Positions 1 through 5,729 are shown, counted from the first letter of the stretch. The stretch: 8,566 nucleotides of DNA from Balneolia bacterium (GCA_003567135.1 PXAI01000378.1:1-8566); one strand, 5' to 3'. The notes: generated by a model from the letters alone, not told the origin. Translations and numbers: made by a program.

Positions 1-56
1 ATGAACGTGTAGATGAAAAGTGCGATCGATAAGATAAGTACTGTCAGAGGTAACAT
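1..56 (-). CDS. Possible N-terminus of a membrane protein, cut by the left edge
   Basis: An ATG on the minus strand at 56-54 opens a frame that stays open to the window edge and gives 18 residues, MLPLTVLILSIALFIYTF. This is a strongly hydrophobic run such as the first transmembrane segment of a permease, or a signal anchor. Nothing else can be read, so no family is assigned. The stretch is short enough for an open frame to occur by chance. The support is the hydrophobicity and the fact that the long gap 57-542 would otherwise have no gene on its left. There is no clear ribosome-binding site upstream, which is usual in this window. Confidence 0.3.
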   Translation of the reverse strand, partial: MLPLTVLILSIALFIYTF

Positions 57-181
57 AAGAACGGGGATTTTGTGAGTGTTATGTTATGAAATAACAGAGA
101 TGTAGTGAGAAAAGTTTCGGGCATTTAAATTGAATATTTATTACGGTCTGTCGATTATTGGGGATATTCGAAATGGAAACA

Positions 182-213
182 GACCAGACAGGTTTCCGAA
201 AACCTGTCTGGTC
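182..213. repeat. Perfect hairpin, 14-bp arms and 4-nt loop (REP-like)
   Basis: The left arm GACCAGACAGGTTT (182-195), loop CCGA (196-199) and right arm AAACCTGTCTGGTC (200-213) pair without mismatch. From memory, near-identical GACC(A/T)GACAGGTTT-type hairpins recur in intergenic DNA of many Bacteroidota genomes. That suggests a REP-like family moved by a transposase acting elsewhere, not a gene-specific site. No direct repeats flank it and no T-run follows it, so a terminator role is not indicated. Confidence 0.7.
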
Positions 214-381
214 GTGCCGCTAAAGTTTCAAACCCCGGAGATTTCTTCGAAATCACTTAATTATTTCAAAAACGAAAAACCTCCTGGGTTTTTACTGCCA
301 ACGATTTTTCCAGACCCTTCGGTACCAGATTAACCCATAATACCATCTCAGCTCGGGTCATTTTGGGATAGATGTCTTTCG

Positions 382-416
382 CTGTAGCTACAGACGCGTT
401 GCTCCATCCGGAGCAA
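382..416. repeat. Palindrome plus adjacent hairpin
   Basis: CTGTAGCTACAG (382-393) is a perfect 12-bp palindrome. Five bases later TTGCTCC (399-405), loop ATCC (406-409) and GGAGCAA (410-416) form a perfect 7-bp stem. The intervening GACGCG is not mirrored on the right side, where GTTCTG follows. This looks like a longer palindromic repeat whose right outer arm has decayed. It differs in sequence from the hairpin at 182-213. Confidence 0.5.
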
Positions 417-527
417 GTTCTGCGACCGGTTATTATGGTTTCATAAAATTGGCAACTCTATTGGGTAGGCTAAAGTCAAACTCCCAATTGATGTGTTTCC
501 AATGGATTTAATCTTCGAATCCCAAAA

Positions 528-567
528 ATCTCAGATCACTAATCACAAATCGCTGATCTTCAATCCC
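528..567. repeat. Degenerate heptamer repeat, ATC every 7 nt
   Basis: On the plus strand ATC triplets start at 528, 535, 542, 549, 556 and 563, exactly 7 nt apart, almost always preceded by A or G (pattern RATCNNN). Two more lie at 511 and 519, slightly out of phase. On the minus strand this reads as GAT every 7 nt. The block covers the last codons and the TGA stop of the Rossmann gene (543-545) and continues downstream. It therefore overlaps the end of a coding sequence instead of filling only spacer. Confidence 0.6.
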
Positions 568-1181
568 CCGCCGCTAAGCAAATCGAGATCTTTGCCGATG
601 GTGTTTTTATTGGAGAGCACTTCTACGATTACAGAGGCCACATCTTCGCGGGGGATGGAGCCACGTTCGGGGAGGTTTTTGCTGAGGCTGACTTTTCCGG
701 TTCCGGGTTCGTCGGTGAGGCGGCCGGGGCGCAGAATGGTGTAGTCAAGGCCGCTTCGCATGAGTTCTTTATCGGCGTAGTGTTTGGCCGCGTAGTAGTG
801 TTTGATGCTCGTGTTCCAGTTTTCGCGGTTGTGGGCCTGCAGCGCGCTTACCATTACGTAACGCTGCACGCCGGCTGTTTTTGCGGCTTCCATGGATTTC
901 ACGGCGCCGTCCAGATCAATGAGAAGCGTTTTGTCGGCGCCGGTTTTTCCTCCTGATCCGGCTGTGAATACAATGGCGTCGAATCCGGTGCACAGGCCGC
1001 TGAGGTTTTTTACGCTGTCCTCAAGATCACCAGTAACGGTTTCGATACCATCCCCGGAAAACTTTTCTTTCTGCTCTTCTTTTCTGATCATGGCAACGGG
1101 GATAAATGCTTCATGATCGCGCAGTTTTTTGCAAAGATGGGTTCCGATTTTTCCGTTGGCTCCGATTACGAGAATTTTCAT
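543..1181 (-). CDS. NAD(P)H-binding Rossmann-fold protein (atypical SDR, YwnB/NmrA-like)
   Basis: This 212-residue protein is an atypical short-chain dehydrogenase/reductase of the NAD(P)-binding PF13460 type. Residues 2-13 (KILVIGANGKIG) form the first beta strand and the glycine-rich dinucleotide loop. GDL at 51-53 and VFTAG at 71-75 are the following strands. Y129xxxK133 sits in the usual active-site position, before LDYTILRPG (145-153), a hallmark of this clade. The length is typical and the ATG at 1181 is the natural start, since KILVIGA begins at once. Such proteins are cytosolic; many act as NAD(P)H-dependent reductases or redox sensors, but the substrate cannot be read here. The gene appears monocistronic, with a long gap on one side and a toxin-antitoxin pair upstream. 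A 10-bp inverted repeat lies 6 nt before the start codon. Confidence 0.9.
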   Translation of the reverse strand: MKILVIGANGKIGTHLCKKLRDHEAFIPVAMIRKEEQKEKFSGDGIETVTGDLEDSVKNLSGLCTGFDAIVFTAGSGGKTGADKTLLIDLDGAVKSMEAAKTAGVQRYVMVSALQAHNRENWNTSIKHYYAAKHYADKELMRSGLDYTILRPGRLTDEPGTGKVSLSKNLPERGSIPREDVASVIVEVLSNKNTIGKDLDLLSGGGLKISDL

Positions 1182-1187
1182 GCATGG

Positions 1188-1217
1188 TTGTATTTAGTTA
1201 TTGTTTGCTAAATACAA
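1188..1217. promoter_or_regulatory. Operator-like inverted repeat before the Rossmann gene
   Basis: TTGTATTTAG (1188-1197) and CTAAATACAA (1208-1217) are perfect 10-bp inverted arms separated by a 10-bp spacer. The arm centres are 20 bp apart, about two helical turns, as expected for a dimeric repressor binding one DNA face. The site ends only 6 bp before the ATG at 1181, so it could block transcription start or early elongation. As RNA it could form a stem near the start codon. No regulator gene is visible nearby, so the binding protein is unknown. The regulatory role is inferred from symmetry, spacing and position. Confidence 0.55.
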
Positions 1218-1289
1218 TGCTTTGTGCCACAGAAACATTCCAGAAAGCCACGTCTAATAGGCCGGATTCAGATTTGAATACTCTCCCGA

Positions 1290-1691
1290 CTATTTTACAC
1301 TCGATAAAAAGTCGGTAATTGTACATATCCTCAATTTACCAACTCTGTCAAGAACCAGTAAATCTTTATCACCTGTTAGCAGATAATCGGCTTTTCCATC
1401 AATTCCAAGCGAAAGAATGAAGTTATCCTTAGGGTCCCTGCAAAGATCGATCGGAGTCTTTACTACTACCATTTCACTATAATCTTCAATTACTTCAAGT
1501 AAATCGGTCAAATCTGCCATATTAAAGTATTTTCGCAATTTAGGCCGGCGGGCAACTTCCACGAATTCACGCAGGAGCTCTTCACTGAAAAGTAATTGAC
1601 AACGTTCTTCGAAAAGAAGTTTATCAAACTTATCGTAATCACCTGTAATCAAAAAACTAACCCACAAGTTAGTGTCCAGTATGATTCGCAT
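1290..1691 (-). CDS. PIN-domain toxin (COG1569-type putative toxin)
   Basis: This 133-residue PIN-fold protein is a predicted Mg-dependent ribonuclease and the toxin of a type II toxin-antitoxin pair. The N-terminal strand MRIILDTN places the first catalytic acid at D6. The next conserved acid lies in LLREFVEVARRPKLRKY (E42 or E45), where RRPK is typical of the COG1569/TIGR00305 group. RDPKDN (85-90) gives D86 and D89, and TGDKDLL (106-112) gives D108 and D110. All catalytic acids expected for a PIN nuclease are therefore present, so it looks intact. It begins with an ATG that shares one base with the upstream gene's stop (TAATG), indicating translational coupling. The pair is visibly more AT-rich than the genes from 2225 onward, which fits an acquired module. 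Confidence 0.88.
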   Translation of the reverse strand: MRIILDTNLWVSFLITGDYDKFDKLLFEERCQLLFSEELLREFVEVARRPKLRKYFNMADLTDLLEVIEDYSEMVVVKTPIDLCRDPKDNFILSLGIDGKADYLLTGDKDLLVLDRVGKLRICTITDFLSSVK

Positions 1692-1906
1692 TACTTATCA
1701 GAATATCGGCGGGAGCGTACTTTTTCAACCTCAGAGGTTATCGTATCCAGGTCAGGAGCTTGTTCGGATTTGCTACGAAGATTTTTCAGGACACTGCGTA
1801 ATGTGCTGGGTTTGCTCTCCCGGATGGCTATCAGGTTCTGATCGGCAAGATTGCGAAGTAACTTTCTCGCTTTGGGGTTCAGTATGTCTATTTTTAGTGT
1901 CTCCAT
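1691..1906 (-). CDS. Putative antitoxin partner of the PIN toxin
   Basis: This 71-residue small charged protein is encoded directly upstream of the PIN toxin and shares one base with it (TAATG). I chose the ATG at 1906, giving METLKIDILNPKARKLL; the same frame reaches back to a GTG at 1936, but those ten residues (VSPFLVNLF and the initiator) look non-coding. The N-terminal half contains ILNPKARKLLRNLADQNLI, the C-terminal half is basic and helical and ends EVEKVRSRRYSDK. I recognise this layout from small genes preceding PIN toxins in Bacteroidota, but it fits none of the named antitoxin folds (AbrB, RHH, Phd, MerR) that I can see. The antitoxin role is inferred from position, size and coupling. 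The C-terminal helix is the likely toxin-wrapping part. Confidence 0.75.
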   Translation of the reverse strand: METLKIDILNPKARKLLRNLADQNLIAIRESKPSTLRSVLKNLRSKSEQAPDLDTITSEVEKVRSRRYSDK

Positions 1907-1909
1907 AAA

Positions 1910-1917
1910 CAAATTTA
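1910..1917 (-). promoter_or_regulatory. Possible Bacteroidota -7 box for the toxin-antitoxin pair
   Basis: On the minus strand this reads TAAATTTG, a full match to the Bacteroidota -7 consensus TAnnTTTG. It lies only 3 nt before the chosen antitoxin ATG at 1906, so transcription from it would give an almost leaderless mRNA. No good -33 TTG element is found at the usual spacing, and an AT-rich region can produce this match by chance. Confidence 0.3.
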
Positions 1918-2052
1918 CTAAAAACGGAGATACCACGGAAATGAATCTCTTTCAACGAGGAGTGTGTGGATAAGATTTTTTCTAATCAATCGTATATTTT
2001 CTGCGAATCCGCTCTGAAAATGATTTTACTTCAGAACGTGCAAGGTATGGCC

Positions 2053-2084
2053 TTGTAGGTAAAGAGCATGCTCTTTACCTACAA
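2053..2084. repeat. Perfect 32-nt palindrome
   Basis: TTGTAGGTAAAGAGCA (2053-2068) is followed immediately by its exact reverse complement (2069-2084), giving 16-bp arms without a loop and the centre GAGCATGCTC. It lies in the gene-free gap between the antitoxin and the RluA-type gene, downstream of the latter. There is no T-run on either side, so it is not a standard terminator. A perfect palindrome of this length is unlikely to be chance. It fits the REP/MITE-type hairpins seen elsewhere in the window, though its sequence is different. Confidence 0.65.
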
Positions 2085-2135
2085 ATTGAATTTTTAGTGA
2101 CATGCGCAATGAAATCTCTTGAAATTTAAAGTTGG

Positions 2136-2228
2136 TTATTTGGCGTAATCAGGGTTGACAGTCAGGAACTCATCAATCGTATCTGCTCCATATAAAAAAG
2201 CATCCAGAACCCGCCTAACCCCAATCAC
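2136..2228 (-). pseudogene. Short DUF433-like fragment downstream of the RluA-type gene
   Basis: A GTG at 2228-2226 overlaps the RluA-type stop (GTGA) and opens a 30-codon frame ending at TAA (2138-2136). Its product begins VIGVRRVLDAFLYG and continues ADTIDEFLTVNPDYAK. The stretch R-x-VLDAF-x-x-G-x-x-TIDEFL resembles the core of DUF433 antitoxin-like proteins (pattern LLDxLxxGxTIDEFLxxFP). The usual N-terminal part and the C-terminal helix after the FP motif are both missing. It is therefore best read as a remnant, although translational coupling as a tiny ORF is possible. The family match is from memory and rests on about 15 residues. Confidence 0.35.
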
Positions 2229-2923
2229 TTCCGCGTCTTATAATACTCAATCACCTTGTTCATGTCTTTCGGCAGCGGGCTTTTAAACGTCATCGACTGG
2301 CCGTTGTCCGGATGCACAATGGTGAGCTCGGCGGCGTGAAGCGCCTGGCGGTCAATGGCCGGTTCGTTGATCTCTTTTGGGGAATAGTGCCGGTCGCCGA
2401 CCATGGGATGGCCGATGGTTTCAAACTGCACGCGAATCTGGTTTTTCAGGCCGGTTTCCAGGCGAATGGCCACAAGGCTGATATCTCCGTAAGTTTTCAC
2501 CACGCGATAGTGCAGCACGGCTTTTGTTCCGCCTTTATCGGGTCCGGGTACGACCACATTCCGGAACCCTTTTTTGATCCGCTTCATGTAGTGAACGAGC
2601 GTGCCCTCGGTTTTTTTTGGCGTACCGCGTATCAGCGCGAGATAAACACGTTCGGGCTCGTGATTGCGAAACTGTTTAACAAGGTGCCTCCAGGCCGGCC
2701 GGTTTCCCGCAAAAATCACGATGCCGGTGGTGTAGCGGTCAATTCTGTGCGCCGGACGGATGTCATCCGAACCCAGGTCAAACTGCAGCATTTCCTGAAG
2801 ATTTACCGTCTGCATGCCGCGGATCGGAACCGACAGGAGTCCGGCGGGTTTATCGGTTACGATGATATCCCGGTCGGAGTAAATGACATCGTAATCGGTT
2901 TTGCTGCGCTTCTTTTTAGCCAT
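2225..2923 (-). CDS. RluA-family pseudouridine synthase
   Basis: This 232-residue cytosolic enzyme should isomerise uridine to pseudouridine in rRNA or tRNA. HRIDRYTTG (59-67) is motif II with the catalytic D62. YLALIRG (94-100) precedes the core strands. LETGLKNQIRVQF (155-167) is the RNA-contacting motif, usually LxTGRxHQIRVH, and GHPMVGD (171-177) and LHAAEL (195-200) follow. No N-terminal S4 domain is present, which fits the short single-domain RluA/TruC-like forms; the target site cannot be read. The start at 2923 (MAKKKRS) overlaps the preceding TPR gene by 8 nt (ATGGCTAA). An ATG at 2938 would add five residues. The R-to-L and H-to-N changes in the last-but-two motif are unusual against the family consensus, though K-N variants occur in some homologues. 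Confidence 0.88.
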   Translation of the reverse strand: MAKKKRSKTDYDVIYSDRDIIVTDKPAGLLSVPIRGMQTVNLQEMLQFDLGSDDIRPAHRIDRYTTGIVIFAGNRPAWRHLVKQFRNHEPERVYLALIRGTPKKTEGTLVHYMKRIKKGFRNVVVPGPDKGGTKAVLHYRVVKTYGDISLVAIRLETGLKNQIRVQFETIGHPMVGDRHYSPKEINEPAIDRQALHAAELTIVHPDNGQSMTFKSPLPKDMNKVIEYYKTRK

Positions 2924-3464
2924 CCTGATTGATCGCATCCAGTTCCATCAGCAGCGCTTTGCATCCCTTATCATTCGGAAAGCGCGCCAATGCGTTAATA
3001 AGAATCACTTTCGCTTCGTCGGTGTTGCCCATGTGAGAAACCAGCGAGGCAAAATTGTAAAGCACATCGGGCGTTTCGCCGCCGTGTTTGATGCTTTTCT
3101 CAATCACCTCACGCGCTTCTTCCAGCTTTCTGCGCTCCACCAGGCAATCAAAAAGCTCGTTTAAAATCCCGACGTGATCCGGCCAGTGTTTCAGCGCTTC
3201 TTTGTAGGCATATTCGGCTTTATCCCACTTTTTAAGCAGGCTGCAAACCGAACCGAGCGCGAAATGGGCAAAGGTCTCATCATCCCCCGTAAAATCTTCC
3301 TGTATTCCGGCCAGCTCATCGCCGATTACATGCAGCCGGTTCCGGATCTCCAGCTCTTTTTTGAAATCACTTTCGAACTCAAGTTCGTCCAGCGAATCCG
3401 ACAGATCCACAATTTCTTCGGACAGTTCGAGTAGCCGTTTTTTTACAGGTCGGGTGGTTTCCAT
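2916..3464 (-). CDS. TPR-repeat protein
   Basis: This 182-residue protein has no signal peptide and is presumably cytosolic. Residues 8-55 are charged and helical, with a possible coiled coil around LSDSLDELEFESDFKKELEI. Three tetratricopeptide repeats follow: about 63-96 (AHFALGSVCSLLKKWDKAEYAYKEAL pattern), 97-130 (ELFDCLVERRKLEEAREVIEKSI pattern) and 132-165 (LYNFASLVSHMGNTDEAKVILINAL pattern). The G/A/Y positions of the TPR consensus are visible in repeats 1 and 3. TPR proteins are binding scaffolds; the partner here is unknown. The gene starts 29 nt after the unknown gene upstream and overlaps the RluA-type gene downstream, so the three are probably co-transcribed. A link to RNA modification is possible only on the basis of this coupling. 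Confidence 0.85.
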   Translation of the reverse strand: METTRPVKKRLLELSEEIVDLSDSLDELEFESDFKKELEIRNRLHVIGDELAGIQEDFTGDDETFAHFALGSVCSLLKKWDKAEYAYKEALKHWPDHVGILNELFDCLVERRKLEEAREVIEKSIKHGGETPDVLYNFASLVSHMGNTDEAKVILINALARFPNDKGCKALLMELDAINQDG

Positions 3465-3493
3465 AAATGAGTCAGCCGGTTGCGGCGGAATGA

Positions 3494-3850
3494 TCAGATA
3501 TTCGTGCTGACTTCGTGAACAGACTGCAGAATTGCGCGTGCGTTTTCGTCTTTTTCCTGCATTACGCGGTGTTGCAGGTTGGTAATCAGGTTGGCTCTGC
3601 AGTTTTCGAACGCTTCCTCTTTGGCCGCAGCCGGGGTTGAGGTGCGCAGCAGGTGGATGATCTCATCCGCGCGGATGATGCTGAACAGGCCGTCTTTGTT
3701 GAAGGCGTGTTTTCTGAGCTCTTCGTACTCTTCAAAAATCCGCGGAAAATCTTCGATATTGCTTGTTTTAGTTACAATTTCCACATCCTGAGGGCCTTCG
3801 GCGCTGAGTGGAATCCGGCAGACGTAAAAGTATTTTTCCTGGTAAATCAT
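3494..3850 (-). CDS. Hypothetical protein, 118 residues, no recognised family
   Basis: I do not recognise this protein. It starts MIYQEKYFYVCRIPLS, has no signal peptide or membrane segment, and looks like a small soluble alpha/beta protein. The first third has alternating hydrophobic strands (YFYVCRIPL, DVEIVTK). The rest is mainly helical and acidic, with IFEEYEELRKHAF (38-50), DEIIHLLR (62-69) and a C-terminal helix containing RAILQSVHEV. One cysteine sits in the first strand (C11) and another in FENCRANL (C84). The codon pattern and the tight spacing to the TPR gene (29 nt) argue for a real gene. It is the first gene after the promoter-like site at 3879-3898 and may head a three-gene unit with the TPR and RluA-type genes. 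Confidence 0.75.
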   Translation of the reverse strand: MIYQEKYFYVCRIPLSAEGPQDVEIVTKTSNIEDFPRIFEEYEELRKHAFNKDGLFSIIRADEIIHLLRTSTPAAAKEEAFENCRANLITNLQHRVMQEKDENARAILQSVHEVSTNI

Positions 3851-3878
3851 AAGTCAGTTTGGTTTGAAATTTATGGCG

Positions 3879-3898
3879 TAAATATACGAATTAATTCG
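3879..3898 (-). promoter_or_regulatory. Possible promoter with adjoining palindrome
   Basis: The minus strand reads TATATTTA at 3886-3879, close to the Bacteroidota -7 box TAnnTTTG and 28 nt before the ATG at 3850. Directly upstream, CGAATTAATTCG (3887-3898) is a perfect 12-bp palindrome that would lie between the -7 and -33 regions. The site occupies the 51-nt gap after the SixA-type stop, the only break of any size in the six-gene run. No clear -33 TTG is found. Confidence 0.3.
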
Positions 3899-3901
3899 CT
3901 A

Positions 3902-4411
3902 TCAGCCGGAGTGCTTCAGCAAGAGTTTTGGGGTGATCATCCAGCGGAGCGCTGCGGCGTATTTGCCCGCTTTGTCCCAATCCGCAAACGGAAGATCGAT
4001 CCGGATAAGGCAGCATGTGGGAACCTGAACAATATAGTTTGCGGCTGATCCGGTAAGCAGAGCCGACACGGCCTGCTCGGTTGAGGGATTGTGCCCTATC
4101 AGCATTGCCTTGTCGATGTCGTCGTCAATTTTTCGGATGACGTCCAGATACATCGCGCCGCCGCTTTCGTAGAGATCGTGCTCAACAATGAAATCAGCCG
4201 GTTTGTACTTCCGGAAAGGTTCGGCCGTATCCTGGGTACGCTGCGCCGGAGAGCAAAATATGGTGATCTCCGGCACATCCTCCACATCCGCAAAAAATTT
4301 AGCCATCAGCGGAGCATCCCGTTTGCCCCGTTTGTTGAGTGGCCTTTCGATGTCGGGCAGGCCCTGATCCCAGTCAGATTTTGCGTGGCGAAGCAGATAT
4401 AACGTTTTCAT
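3902..4411 (-). CDS. sixA: SixA-like phosphohistidine phosphatase
   Basis: This 169-residue cytosolic enzyme belongs to the histidine phosphatase (phosphoglycerate-mutase-like) superfamily, SixA branch. SixA removes phosphate from phosphohistidine in signalling or phosphotransfer proteins. LRHAKSDW (7-14) carries the RH(G/A) motif with nucleophile H9 and R8. CSPAQRTQDTA (53-63) gives phosphate-binding R58, and IGHNPS (105-110) gives the second histidine H107. ERPLNKRG (22-29) is also a SixA signature. The same frame stays open upstream to 4639, but that extension is antisense-like and histidine/arginine rich. The ATG at 4411 starts exactly at the conserved MKTLYLLRHAKS and overlaps the MATE stop as ATGA. 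The target histidine protein in this organism is unknown. Confidence 0.9.
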   Translation of the reverse strand: MKTLYLLRHAKSDWDQGLPDIERPLNKRGKRDAPLMAKFFADVEDVPEITIFCSPAQRTQDTAEPFRKYKPADFIVEHDLYESGGAMYLDVIRKIDDDIDKAMLIGHNPSTEQAVSALLTGSAANYIVQVPTCCLIRIDLPFADWDKAGKYAAALRWMITPKLLLKHSG

Positions 4412-5718
4412 CGGGTTGAGTTTAGTGGCCTGAAAATATAGCGTGGCGCGTACAGGAGCAGTGCGAGGCCGCGTATGAGCATGTAGCTCGTCATGGCCAG
4501 CCAGAGCGCATGGTTGCCAAGGGGCTCCAGCGTAAGATAATACACAGGAAGGAAAATGATAAATGTGGATATGAGCATGCTGTCGCGCATCGGGCCGGTT
4601 TCGGTGGCGCCGATGTAAATGCCATCCCAGATAAAGCAAAAACTGTTGATCAGCGGCGCGGCGATCGTCCAGCCGAAGTAGAGCATCGCCAGCTGTATGA
4701 TTTCATCGTGATTGGTAAACAGCGAAATCAATGAATCGTTGAGTCCGGCATAGACCAGACAAATGGCCACGCCCAGTCCCATCCCCCAGGCCAGCAGATA
4801 GCGGACGGCTTTGTTGCGTTTTTTCTCGTTATTTTCGCCGATATAGCGTCCCGTAAGGCTCTCCGCCGCATACGCAAATCCGTCGACGCCGTAGGAGAGA
4901 ATGTGCCAGAGCTGAATCAGAATGGTGTTTACGGCAAGGATATCATCCCCGAACATGGCTGACTGAACCGTGAAAAATGAGAACGTGAAAATCAGGCTCA
5001 TTGTACGGATGAAGATGTCGCGGCTGACCGAGAAAAAGCGTTTCAGCTCGGCCGGATCAATCAGCTCCTGATATTTGGTGCGGATGTATTTTTTGCCGTA
5101 ATACTTCAGCAAGAGCCCGACCGCGAGCGCCAGTCCGCAGTACTGCGCGATGACCGTCCCCAGCGCCACGCCGTCCACGGTCATACCCAGCCCGTAAATG
5201 AAAAATACGTTCAGCGCGATATTCAGCAGGTTTACGAAAATGGTGATGATCATCGGAAAGCGGGCGTTCTGCATCCCCAGAAACCAGCCCTGAATGGCGT
5301 AAAGCCCGAGAACGGCGGGCGCATCCCAGATTCTGATGGAGAAATACAGCCCGGCATACTGCTCCACATCCGCGGATGTGTTGACGATGCCAAATGCCAG
5401 CGCCAGAAGCGGTTTTTGAAACAGAATCAGCAGCAGGCTTCCGATTCCCGCCACGAGCATCGCCCTGGATAAAATGGCCGCCGATTCCTGATCTGATTTT
5501 CGCCCGAACGCGTGCGCCGTGAGGCCGGTTGTGCCCATCCTGAGAAAGCTGAATCCCCAGTATAGAAAGTTGAAGATCATGCCCCCGATGGCGATGGCGC
5601 CCAGGTAATAGATTCCGTCGAGGCGCCCGACAAGCGCGGTATCTACCGAACTCAGCAGCGGAATCGACAGATTGCTGATGATGTTGGGAATCGCAAGACG
5701 AAGGATGCGCCGGTTCAA
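4408..5718 (-). CDS. MATE-family efflux transporter, DinF-like
   Basis: This 436-residue inner-membrane transporter has the usual MATE size and about twelve hydrophobic segments. MATE proteins export cationic drugs or metabolites in exchange for Na+ or H+. The N-terminal motif LAIPNIISNLSIPLLSSVDT-ALVGRL and FLYWGFSFLRMGTTGLTA (about 51-68) are characteristic of the DinF clade. A second half with the same fold begins near FFSVSRDIFIRT. The only start in frame near this point is a TTG at 5718-5716; no ATG or GTG lies between it and the upstream in-frame stop. The gene begins 11 nt after the peptidase stop and overlaps sixA by ATGA, so all three are likely one transcript. The substrate cannot be read from sequence, and no SOS-type operator is evident. 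Confidence 0.9.
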   Translation of the reverse strand: MNRRILRLAIPNIISNLSIPLLSSVDTALVGRLDGIYYLGAIAIGGMIFNFLYWGFSFLRMGTTGLTAHAFGRKSDQESAAILSRAMLVAGIGSLLLILFQKPLLALAFGIVNTSADVEQYAGLYFSIRIWDAPAVLGLYAIQGWFLGMQNARFPMIITIFVNLLNIALNVFFIYGLGMTVDGVALGTVIAQYCGLALAVGLLLKYYGKKYIRTKYQELIDPAELKRFFSVSRDIFIRTMSLIFTFSFFTVQSAMFGDDILAVNTILIQLWHILSYGVDGFAYAAESLTGRYIGENNEKKRNKAVRYLLAWGMGLGVAICLVYAGLNDSLISLFTNHDEIIQLAMLYFGWTIAAPLINSFCFIWDGIYIGATETGPMRDSMLISTFIIFLPVYYLTLEPLGNHALWLAMTSYMLIRGLALLLYAPRYIFRPLNSTR

Positions 5719-5729
5719 CTCAGGATATT

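Larger units (their letters stand above)
57..542. other. Long intergenic stretch rich in inverted repeats
   Basis: I see no convincing gene here on either strand. The longest open frames cross the hairpins and show no domain. The stretch holds a 14-bp-arm hairpin (182-213), a palindrome followed by a hairpin (382-416) and the start of a 7-nt-periodic ATC repeat (from 528). A weak AAAAACC / GGTTTTT stem with a TCCTG loop lies at 275-293 and ends in a T-run on the plus strand. It could act as a poor terminator, but the stem is AT-rich and there is no gene just upstream of it. The region should contain the 3' end of the Rossmann-gene transcript (stop at 543) and the promoter of any gene starting at 56. 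Confidence 0.6.

Noticed and set aside
275..293. Intrinsic terminator AAAAACC-TCCTG-GGTTTTT
   Set aside because: The stem is short and AT-rich, and no gene ends just upstream on the plus strand. It is only mentioned in the intergenic entry.
130..333. Plus-strand frame of 67 codons
   Set aside because: It starts at a TTG, crosses the perfect hairpin at 182-213 and shows no domain; such frames are commonly produced by hairpin repeats.
1287..1315. CCGACT / AGTCGG stem at the 3' end of the PIN toxin as a terminator
   Set aside because: The stem is only 6 bp with a long AT-rich loop, it lies inside the coding end, and no T-run follows on the minus strand.
1907..1936. GTG start at 1936 for the antitoxin
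   Set aside because: It adds ten hydrophobic residues before METLKIDILNP, which is the natural N-terminus. A TAAATTTG box also lies inside this stretch.
2312..2932. Long plus-strand open frame of 206 codons opposite the RluA-type gene
   Set aside because: It mirrors the minus-strand gene, whose motifs are all in order. The plus-strand product shows no domain; it is a codon-bias shadow.
4412..4639. Upstream extension of the SixA-type gene by 76 residues
   Set aside because: It is antisense-like, histidine/arginine-rich and lies wholly inside the MATE gene. The conserved SixA N-terminus starts at 4411 with an ATGA overlap.
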